A stretch of 64,000 bases of DNA from Sarocladium kiliense (Eukaryota; Ascomycota; Sordariomycetes; Hypocreales; Sarocladiaceae): assembly GCA_030734395.1 (NCBI GenBank), contig JAUZTG010000034.1, positions 1,984,001-2,048,000 on the forward strand, given 5' to 3'. This document shows positions 35,469 to 45,587 of the stretch, piece after piece. How positions within the stretch are numbered: position 1 is the stretch's first letter; every line of letters starts with the position of its first letter. The translations under genes were made by a program, and so were the position numbers. The notes beneath the pieces were generated by a model. It was not told the DNA's origin. It ran no database searches and saw only the letters and a list, made by a program, of their open reading frames with translations.

Positions 35469-38400
35469 CTACGTCTGCCACGCATGCTCACTGAGCTCGA
35501 GAAGTTTATCCGCCAGCTGCCTCTTGGCCGCACTCGAGATACCTCTCTCCGGGTTTGCGACCTGCTCACTGTAGCAAAGTTCCACCAGAGCCTTGAGCTC
35601 CTCAAACGTGAACTTCTCTTCTTCCACCTGCTCCTCTCCTTCTCCATCGCCCTTCTCTGCGCGCTCCTTGTCTCTCTTGGCCTTCTCCACGATGGCGTCT
35701 GCGCCTTGATCGAAGAGGGCGAAGTAGTTTGCTGCCCGCGCCAAATCGACGCCTTGCTCCACATTCTTCAAGTTCTGTTGGAGCACGAGAATGTTGAGCT
35801 GCATTCGACCGTTACCCTTGCTGTTCATGGGCGATGCCGACCTGGCGTTCTGCACAAGGTAGCCGTTGATCAACAGACCCAGCCCTGTGCGGATGAAAGA
35901 CGCTTCCTTGTCACGCAGATATCGTACGGTCGTCTCGTCGAAGTTAATGAGCTCCGAGTTCAGAGAGAGAATCTGCGGATCTGGCTCTCGCACTTCCTGA
36001 TCAAGCAAGTAAGGCGCAGTATCAGGTGATAAGGCGATCTGCAACGATCGGACGATTTGACAGCGAATCTCCATATGCAGAGTGAGCAGCGCTGTACCGG
36101 CCAGCTCCTCAAGCGATGATACGATACTGTCGAAGGCCCTACATGATGTTAGTATAGTCATGCCCAACATATTCACAAGGTCTACTTACTGCGCTGTTTC
36201 CTGCGTCAAGGGCAAGGTGGCAGGACCCTGCTCTGCCGAAGCCTTACTAGGGTCATTGAGCAGCGTCCACCGTCGGCTTCCGGGCTTATTCAACTGTCTG
36301 GACGAGTCCGCATCGTTCGTCGTGATACTACGCAGGCTGGCAATCTTAACTGCTAACCACTTCATGCTGGTGTATAGCAAGCAGAGAGAGGATATCGTAT
36401 CGCGATCCTGGATGACATCATTCGCCTCCAGACGAGAGCCATTGGTTTGCTCAATAAGCAGCTGTATTTCCTTTTCGATGAGCTCGAGATCAGCTGTATC
36501 GGAAGCCCACAGCTTCTTCATGGCCTCTTGCAGCTCCCCAGCATCCAGTGCGAAGCGAGCCGAGGCGCGCAGCTTCGTCTCGCTGCTCACCGTCTCCTGT
36601 GTTTTGGTGACAAGTGACTTGTACCAGCTGAAGCAACGATCATAGTATCGCATCATCTGGGTCACAATCAGGGAGCTCAACGCCTGATCTGGCGGGATGG
36701 TACCCAGCATCCGGCAAAAGGCTGTGACAACCTCGAAGAAGGCTGTGGTTCCCTTGAAAACCGGCCGTCTCGCAGCGGCACTCCAATTCGGGTCTTGCAA
36801 GAATGCGTCCGTCTCACCAAAGACAGTCTCACTCAGCTTGCCCAAAGTCTCATCCAGCTGTGGCTGGAAAACATTCACTAGGAAATTATCCAGGAACGAT
36901 GTCAGCGTGCTGGTTGCCAGATCAGAGCCCGGTGGTACTATGCCCTTCAGTCGCTGCAAGAAGACGAGTGTGGGTGGCAGGAGAAGGCTCATGTTGAAAA
37001 CACTGGGTTCCACCAGTGACTTGTAGCTGCCCATGGGTTGCTGTGCGCCACCGTAAGTTGAGCCCACAGTCTTCCGAGAGATGCCCTCATCAAGTGCCGA
37101 ACGGTTCTTCTTGTCGATGGCTTGCTTGCGGGATGTGCTGGTGAGGCCCGGAACGGTGGCTTGGATAATGCTCTCGAGGGCATCGTATTCGGTTACCATA
37201 TCGACAGCCTTGTTGTCTGCTTCAGCAAACTTGAACAGATTTTCCCTATTTCCATCTTTGCCATTGATCGAAGGGCCAGATCCCAGTTTATCGAATTGAT
37301 ACAGATCTGCATCGGTTGTGACATAGTTGTGTAGAAGGGATCGGATCTCGTTCTGATACAAATTCCATAGCTCCTTGAAGGTTCCCAGCAAGGCGCTGTT
37401 GTTACCAGCACCCTCGCGGCGGATGAGAGCTTTGATCGACTCGTGGAAGATCCGGTGACCCTCAGCGATGGCCTCAAATTTGCCATACAAAGACCAGAGG
37501 AGATCGTAGATGACGTCCGCCCGCATCTGCGTCTCACGCGTGGTGTATACATGCAGGCCTTCTGGTTTTGCCGTAGCGCCGCGAAGCGAGCTTGGGTGAC
37601 GCTGATCAACATCGTTAATCGTCTCATTGACGATGCCAAACAGTTCGACCGGGAATCGTTGCTTGAGAGTATCAACTGCGTCCTGTAACCTGCCAAGCTT
37701 GTTCAACGCTTCGACGAGGAGGCTGATATAGTAGAAAGTATCCGCCTCAGGATTTCTCATAGGATCCTCTGTCACTGCCTTATCAACTTCAAGGCCATCA
37801 AGGACGGTATGGAAGGGCGTGATAATGTTCGTATCACTATAAGCCTCTGTACCGCTGCTGTGAGCTTTGGATAGCGACTGCCATCTCTCCTGACAGTATG
37901 GTGACTTGAGGTAAAGGTGCTCGTGGAGTTCCTCCACCAAGATGTCCATTAAAGATGTCTCCTGGTTGGCAAGGTAGCTCCGGAGGTCATTGAGTGCTCC
38001 GATGCTGTCCAGTTCGGGACGCCTCAGCTTCCTCAACGCGTTCTGCAGAACCTCTACTGCAGACAAAAACCTCTTCTCCGATATTCTTGCTTCAAGCTGG
38101 TCCGGCACTGCGCGCAGATCATCCAGTTCATTGAGCGTTTGAAGTAGCTCGTCGTAGCTTTGTGATGTCTTCGATAGCTTCTTCAATTCTGGGTCGGTGG
38201 TGCACAAGCTCGTCTTCGACCCTCCCAGCGATTCTTTCAGCGCGCGAACGCGTTTCTGGCTCAGCTGGATACTGCTCTGGATCTTGTGGAAGGTGCCAAT
38301 GGAGCTGTTGAAGCCTTGATGGTGCTCATGCACAATCCCCTTGAGAGAGTCTTGTAGATAATTATGCGTCTGTTGGAACTTGCGGTAGTCATGAGCACGA

Positions 38401-38834
38401 CCGACAGAGCTGTTGTCGAGCAGTTGCAGCGCAAGTTGGACCGGAACGCAGTCGCTGTCGTACATGGCCGGCCATTCTGACTTGATGTGCTCGAGAACTT
38501 GCGTGATCTGACGCTCGGCGTTCGTTTCACCGCGCGAGCGCGACCGTGAAGCCATGCTACGTTCGGACGGCGGCGCACGCAAGGACTGAGCTGTTGGAGG
38601 AGCTCGTGGAGCGGCTTGTGGCGGCGTAGCGTAACGAGTGCTGCTGCCGCCTCCGTAGCTATCGCCATAGGGATCGTAATCGTCGTTGTTCGGTCTTCCA
38701 AAGCCGCCGTAGCCGCCGGCGCCCCTTTCACTTCCTCCTCTGTCTCTTCTCCTTTCCCCGACTCCTGGCTCCCCGCCGCCTCCTGCGCCATCAGCGCCCC
38801 CGTTGTGGTACGCGACACCGTACCGGTTGGACAT
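35469..38834 (-). CDS. SEC8: Exocyst complex subunit Sec8 (EXOC4)
   Basis: Subunit of the octameric exocyst that tethers secretory vesicles to the plasma membrane at hyphal tips and septa. Two exons on the minus strand, 38834-36190 and 36138-35469, with a 51-nt intron (GTAAGT, ATGTAG), giving 1,104 residues. A Gly/Arg/Ser-rich disordered N-terminus (about 1-100) precedes the Sec8 coiled-coil region (QITQVLEHIKSEWP; HNYLQDSLKGIVHEHHQGFN), followed by the helical-bundle rod. The intron joins LTQETAQ to AFDSIVSSLEEL. The ATG at 38834 (MSNRYGVAYH) is the first ATG; the open frame beyond it begins with GTG. A charged Lys/Glu stretch lies near the C-terminus. Confidence 0.95.
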
Positions 38835-39388
38835 GATCGTGTGCGACGTCGACTTCAGACCTACTGAGCTATCACTTGAGCCAGCACATGGCGTCACAAA
38901 AGCGGACGCCGACCGCTGAGTTGCAGGTGCTCGATCGAGAAAGGCTTGTGAAGAAGTCGGGGATCTTCGACAAACGCGACGAGTTGTAGTGGGTTGTTGT
39001 TGGGGAGATGGACTGTCACTCGCAATGCAGCTACTGTTGTCACTGCGTGGAGGAGAGCTGGTGCATGAAAGGCACTAAGCCTAATCAGTCCCACACTGCC
39101 CACGTCTTCAAGACAAGCAGTTGTAAGAGATGCCATGCCACAAGAAATTATTGGACACAAGAGAATAGAATTAATACCAGATTAGAGGAGTGCGCATAAG
39201 CTATCCTTATATCCCACTGTTCAAAGATTCATGCAGCCCATAGATGCCTGATAGTGCATCTGTACTCCGCGCCTCATTGCCAACTCCTGATCCAATATCT
39301 TGCCCGGGTATATGAACATTCTAAGGAAAAGACTATGAGCCTGTTTCGGCATGTGAGACACTATTTCCAGCCGTTATTCGTACATTAA
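38835..39388. promoter_or_regulatory. SEC8 promoter region
   Basis: 554 bp between SEC8 and the downstream end of the epoxide-hydrolase-like gene, same strand. No gene or repeat is seen. Confidence 0.45.
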
Positions 39389-41217
39389 TCAAGTCTGCCT
39401 GACTGTGATTACCGTGTCCGGACTGCTCTCATTCGAATCCGGTGGTGGTGCCACAGGATCCGTGTCGATTGGACTTGGAGCAGCCTCGCTTGGCGCTTGC
39501 GACGGAGGTGTTCGGGGACGTGCATCTGCTGCTGGAGGTGCAAGGTGATCCCCAACCTTCGTTGGCGTAACAGGCTTCTTCAAAGGCGAAGCCATGGCGG
39601 CATCAGTTGATCCTCCGGGTGTTACTTGCACAGTTGTCCCCGAGATCTCCGCTGGGGCCAGACTCTGTTCTCCAGGAACGATTATTTGCTCGAGGAGCGC
39701 TGTCCCAGGTTGATCGGCAGCTCGCATCCGCTTGTCATTCTTCAAGATTGCCTTGGCTAGGGTTCTTACGCCCTTCGAAATGAGCTCCGGCCGCTCCCAG
39801 GCAATCAAGTTTGGGTTTCCATCAACGCGATGCGTCGCCAATATCTCGTAACTGAGACCTGCCCAGGCAGGGCATGTATAGGTATTGGGAGCCGCCCAAG
39901 GCAGAACCTTCGATGTCTGACCTGCCTCCGCATCCACAGCTTCATCGTCACCCAAAAAGAGTGTCAACGTGACCTTTGGCTTTCTGGGGCGGGGCGCTCG
40001 CTTTCGCTCGACGTGATTGCCGCAATGCGCCCAAAACCTTAATGTGCCTTCAGGACCGGGAAGCCATGACAACTCAGTCAACGTAATGGTTTCTTTGGGT
40101 GTGAGTTCCTTGGTCAGGCCCATTACCCTCATTATCATCAGAGTGAAGATCAACATGCCAACGGGGGAGTCGCAAAGTGCATATGCGAGCGTGTTAGGCT
40201 CCAGGCCGCCCTGGGTGTTGAGACCAAGTTGTTGTAGAGTTGCCCTGTCTTCACTCATCGACCGTTGGCTCTCGGTACGGCGGACCGCCTTGAGGTCATC
40301 TTGCGTATATCCAAACATGGGTCTCGAAAGGAAACTGACGATAAGCCATTTTATCCACTCTACGATGGACTCTTGGTAGATGGGTGCTTTCAGAGGGGGT
40401 GAGATGAAGTGAGCTCCAAGACAAGAGTCTGTGTAGTGTTCCGAAAGGTATTTGATGAGCTGCCAGTCGATTTGCGAGGGAGACCCAGCAGCAGAAGCGG
40501 TATTGGTCGCGATATACTGCGGGTAGTCCAATCGGCCCATCAGAACGTCAAACATGGCGGCTGTTGTGGATACCATGGGCGTGTTATTCGCCAACGCATC
40601 ACTGAACCCGAGCCCTGGTAGAGACGGGATCACAACATGAAATGGTTGCGTAACAGCGGCATCGTCAGGATCAGTGAGTGGCTGGATGAGATGACCCAGG
40701 GAAAGATTAGTGACAGGGAAAGGCGGTATCAAGAGCAAAGGAACAGCGTTGGCGTGAGGCGACTGCGCATGAATGAAGTGAACCCGGGTAGGCGTTTGGG
40801 CTGGTGGGATGAGGATGCTTGTGCGAAACTGTGGGATGGAGTCGTTGAGACCTGTCTCATGGTCCCGCCATGAGTACTGTTCCAGCCTGAAATCAATATT
40901 AGCAAGGCTTGAGTATTTGATGTTCTGAAGCCTGAGACTGACCAAAAGTCGATGAGCGGCTCAACCTGGGGCTTAGGTTCCCACCAATCCGTAGACTTTG
41001 GCTCAGCCTTCTCATGAGGCAGTCGCGTGAGCTCCAGCTTTCTCCGTGTGAGTTCAAGATACTTCGATGAGACCTGTTGCAAATGGATGAGAGGCACCGC
41101 GTCAGCCACAGCGTGTTTCTTTGAGACTCAGGGGGTTGCTGCAACACTCACGTGGATCTTGTACGGCTTTACTTCCTCGCCAGGAGGAGTCGCCGCTGTA
41201 TCTCCTGCGTTCGACAT
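39389..41217 (-). CDS. Epoxide-hydrolase-fold protein, probably catalytically dead
   Basis: Exons on the minus strand: 41217-41152, 41073-40943 and 40886-39389, giving 564 residues. The N-terminal part matches the epoxide hydrolase N-terminal domain (YLELTRRKLELTRLP, then LIDFWLEQYSWRDHE), and an alpha/beta hydrolase core follows (FHVVIPSLPGLGFSD; MFDVLMGRLDYPQYIATN). The key motifs are altered. Where active enzymes have HGWP the sequence reads PPFP; the nucleophile elbow GGDWG reads SQIDW; the catalytic histidine motif GGHFAA aligns with DGNPNL. A disordered Pro/Ser/Ala tail of about 130 residues follows the fold. The family match is seen in the sequence; loss of activity is inferred. The Asp of IDW could still be a nucleophile, but the oxyanion motif and histidine appear absent. 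Confidence 0.82.
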
Positions 41218-42413
41218 ATCCACAGAGAATCACCGGCTACAGGCTCATATGATGGTGCTCTCCGTCAACGGCGAGCGGTAGAAAGAGAAAAAGTGTTCTG
41301 AATAGAGGCGCGTGAAGAAGGGGAGAAGCAGACCGCGGTCGTGATGAGGAATGAAGCACTTTCCACAGCGAAAAGTAAACACGACGGGTAAAATCGAGAC
41401 TCGCCCAGCGAAGCAACGAGCAATTAAAACGCCCATAATGCAGACAGGGCAGCCCAAGCATGTGCCCACCATCCGACCCATCCCACGTCGTCCCTCGGTG
41501 CAGGGTCCCTGCCAGGGAACACAAAGAAGCGATTCCTGCTTTGGGCGGGATTAAGGACCAGGGGCGTGTGGCTCGTGTGGCTCGTGCGCTGCCGGCGCTA
41601 TGCCCGAGCGGGGTCTCACTTGTGGCGCACCGCGCGTTGCGCCAGGCCACTGACCTTGCTGAAGTGGCTCTAGCTTCAACGGCTTCATGCCCCAGAAGCG
41701 CTGATTTCCCAGGGTCCAAACACCGGCTGTGGCTGATGGGAGGCTAGCCGAGCCCGCCATTGGTTGCAGCCACCCCCAAGGGCCGATCTGGACTCTGAAA
41801 CCAGTGGCGGTGCGCGATGCCTGACCGTCGTGTTTTGGAAACGATCGTTGGGATGCTGATGTGGCTCGAGCTGCCTCCAGACCGGATCGCCCTCAAGTCG
41901 CGCATCAGCCGTGCACCATGGTCGGATAAGGAAAAGGCGACCTGCAAAAAACAGGGCAGAGCTGCACGTCTGGCCAAGGATCCTGGTGTTGGCGCCCGGC
42001 ATTTCAAGCTGGACAAGGCGTGCTTCATTGGTTGAGGACGGTTGTGTCCTGTCTCCTCTACATCTACAATGGGATATGAGTCTCCTGCTTCGGGACAGTC
42101 ATTCGCCACGTCGACGTGGACATGCACCGCACGCATTGTGCTTGTCATCTGACTCGACACGACGAGTAGACGTGCCTGTGCCCGCTTGCAGCGCATCTTA
42201 TAGCCCTTCAAGAGATGGCCGTACTCCCGGCCGGAAAGGGGCATGTCGAACGCATGTATTTCTGGTCTGAGATCGCAGTTTATGCCATGATTTCCGTAAA
42301 CACCGTAAACCCCGACTTGTTGCGCCGCTAGAAATGAATCAATCCAATAGAAGGTATCAAAATCATTACTCCCGTAAGGAGGCACGCAAGCTTGCCTCCC
42401 TCCATCTCTCCAC
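41218..42413. other. Intergenic: promoter of the epoxide-hydrolase-like gene and hid1 3' flank
   Basis: 1.2 kb between two minus-strand genes. The minus-strand frame at 41744-42520 overlaps the hid1 end and does not resemble a protein. No repeat or RNA gene is recognised. Confidence 0.5.
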
Positions 42414-45136
42414 TCATGGGCTCGGTCTTTGTGCTGGAGGCTGACCTCCAGGTCCGCCCCCTCTAAGGTTGATTTGGCCGATGCGCGAAACAATATTGCT
42501 ACCAACCGCATCCACTGCACCTCGAGGCGAGGTCAAACTAGGCCCTGTGGGCGCTGTCTCTTGTACGCGGAACAGTTTAATTCCCGTGCCAGTCCATGTC
42601 CCCATACTGCCTTTCGCCAACTGTAGCTCGCTCGTGAAGATAATCCCCCACAAGAGCGATTCGTACCAACCCAAAGCCAGCTGAGACCATTCGAACGAGT
42701 GAACTCTGACATCGGTGGGCTCAATTCCGACTAGCTCCGCCTTTTGAAGGCGCCGAACAGCATCCTGTGTCATCGCGTCACGATTGGACGCTTGACGCGG
42801 CAATAGCGACGATAGCTGTTGAACAACGGTCAAAATGGTGTGAAGCGGCAACTCTGGAAGCCAGCTGTCTATCCAGTGCGCGGTAGGTACAAAAGATCCA
42901 GGCTGAGATGGCCCGGATATTGAATGCGCTCCTAGGCTTGTGGTGCTGCTTTGTCGAGAGAAAGACCTGGCGCCGGCGGGCATCTTCCCTCGTGCCTTTT
43001 CCGACATGCCTCTCAATTGAACTGGGACGGCATCGTCCGCGTTTGTGGCAGAAGAAGCTTGGGAAGGGTTCTCGCTTGTGGTTGATTGTGCTGGAGTCGG
43101 CATTGGCTCTTCGTCACTGTCCTCATCCTCATCGTCTCCAATCGCGAATGTCCCATCCTCTGGAACACCGGGCAACGCCTGGCTTCGCGTTGGTGTGGTT
43201 GCCGGACTGCGAGTACTGTCAACAGAACTGCGAACAGACCCCTCGTCGAGAGAATCAAGCGGAATCCCAGAATCCTTGCGCCTTCTATTCCGTCTTTCAA
43301 TCTCTTCCTGACCAGACTCAAGGGTGAAAGTTCGCAGACCTTCAATCTTCTTCCGATTGTTGAGAATAGCCATCAATAAGTGAGGGTTCTTGCGATACTT
43401 GTGTTCCACAATTGAGCTGATGGCCTCGAGCAGGGCGAATAGCAGGGTGTGATTTGTCTCGTTCGCCAATAGAAATGAAGGCGATGACATGGATGCGAAC
43501 AGTTGTAGAAGCTCAGAGCTCGTGGCAACGCTCAGGTTCTCAAGCTGTGGCGCGATATTGTTGATGACGGCCAGGAGTGCGGGATAAACTGCCTTCAACT
43601 TCCCTTGACTGGTTGTAATCAAGTGATAAATGGACTGGATCAGGAAATCGGCGTATGTTCCACGGAAACCTTGTATCCTGATTGATGCAGGCAAACTCTC
43701 CTGTCCTGCGAACGTCTTGTTCAAGCTGATGCCGAAATTCGTCTCGACACTGAGGGTCTGCAACATGAACGCGCACATTCTAACAAGGCCTTGCTTGGTT
43801 GCCTCATTCTTGTACTCGAGGGCGTAGAACAGAATGAGCACCATGAAATCGTGAGCTCTGTCTGTGTCAATGATAAAAGAACGAAACCTTTTATTGCATT
43901 GAGTCACCTCCCAGAAAAGCATCAACATCTCGGGTGCGAACACGGCACTTGACTGTGAGCCAGGTAGGTATGAAGATTTCTCCTGGAGCGGTTGGTTCAG
44001 GATTCGACTCATCCCATCGACAATAAATTGGAAGTCCTGGGGCCGGTGAAGCCGTCCCAGATAATGGCGGTAATAGTTCTTCTGGTTTTCAGACTGCTCG
44101 GGGATGGGATAGACCAGGACGGCAAGCAGAAGCTGCAGTGAGTATGTGACCAGGACCTCCTTGGCGTCCTTGAACACGAGGGTGTTGTACGGCACACGCC
44201 ATGTTGCAGGATTATACTTCAGGGTCTGCACTCATGTTAGCCTATGATCCTGGGACTGGGATCGAATCTACTGACGGTATTGAGCAGTGAGCAAAGAACG
44301 GATAGCACAATCTGCTTGTCTGGGCATGTGCACAAATATGTCAAAGTACGAACGCCTTGTTGAGGCAGTACACCGGGCGTCATGTACAAGCTCTGACCAG
44401 CGAGGGTCAACAGCAAACGGAGGATCTCAGCCCTGTTACTTTCATATTCCTTCGTTGTGGCGACCGCGGTGTTGCATCCTACGCCACTCTGCCAAATGGC
44501 ATACGTGACTTTGGGCCGGCCTTGAGGCTGCTCTGGAAGTGTCAGGCCCGAGAAGAACAGTAGATCGACAAGGGTGTCGATGAGTTCCTCGGCCAAGGGC
44601 TTTGCGTCCTCGTACTCCGTTTCTCCTGTCTGAAGCGGTGGCTTATCTTGTTGAGCTTCATCGAACAGCACTTCATTAGCAATCGACGCTTTGCGAGTCT
44701 TCTTCCTGCGAGCCCCCCAGAAGAAGGTCTCCTCCCATGCCCTGAGGCCGTCTTTCTCGTAAAGAAATGGTAGTATTCGAGTCAGCACTCTAACGCAGTT
44801 GAGAGCGTCTTTCTCTGGGGCGATTTCGGGCTCGGGGAACGATGGGTGGTGGCGTAATATGAACAGTCGGGATGTGACGGCCAAAATCAGAGTTTCAAGA
44901 TTCTCCAAGGCCTTATCGCGGGTGCGTCGAATGTCTGCGGAAGAGAAGAGGCTGAAGACATCTTCCGAGGACTCGGGGAGCTCCCAAAACTATCATTTAC
45001 GTCAGCTTGAGGAGAACAGTCCCGCGTGGACTGAACATACTGAGGTCCAATAGGGGTCATCTGCTGCGATATTTCGTTCTTCCGAGAGCTTGAAGATGCC
45101 CTGCTTGAACACGAGCTTCGAGTCGCTGGCACCCAT
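42414..45136 (-). CDS. hid1: Hid1-family trans-Golgi protein
   Basis: Peripheral Golgi protein of the Hid1/dymeclin-related family; animal HID1 acts at the trans-Golgi network in vesicle maturation, and fission yeast Hid1 (Ftp105) localises Ubp5 to the Golgi. Exons on the minus strand: 45136-45041, 44989-44276 and 44225-42414, giving 873 residues. The N-terminus MGASDSK fits an N-myristoylation signal, known to anchor human HID1. The conserved block ERNIAADDPYWTS joins FWELPESSEDVF across the first intron, and SLLNT joins TLKYNPATWRVPYN across the second. A variable Ser/Thr-rich acidic insert (about 600-720) splits the helical body. Divergent from PET127, 451 bp away. Confidence 0.93.
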
Positions 45137-45587
45137 TGGAGCTATCCGCGGTTGGACTCGAATGCCGCTTCCGCTTTGGATGCTTCTTGCCCCAGCAGAG
45201 TCTAAAGAAAGAGGCAATCGGGACGTAGGGGTATGGAGAAGAACAAGCCGAGTGACCGAGGGCCGCGATACATGTGAAAAAGGGCGATGATTGTTTCCCA
45301 AGATTGCGTAAATGATTGTCAGTGTGTCGCCCAGTTTCCACTGGTTGTCGTTGGCTCTGCATCCAGCTCAGCCAGTTCCCCCGAGCTGGTGCTTGCTTGC
45401 GACGTCATGCGGATCCGAAGTATTGCCGCCGATTGTTATCGATTAAGCATGTCTGTCAAGGATCCACTGAAATGTCGTCGTCCATGACCTGCGACGACGG
45501 AGGTACAGCAAGAAGGCAGCCTCAAATCGAAATTTCTGTCAGCAGAACGCGCCCGCGTTTGACTTTGAGCGGATCAGCTCAGTCAAA
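45137..45587. promoter_or_regulatory. Shared divergent promoter hid1 / PET127
   Basis: 451 bp separate two outward-facing ATGs, so the promoters must overlap or abut. No TATA box is evident, as is usual for housekeeping genes. Confidence 0.5.

Noticed and set aside
41744..42520. 258-residue minus-strand frame between two genes
   Set aside because: Overlaps the hid1 3' end out of frame and shows no domain or conserved composition.
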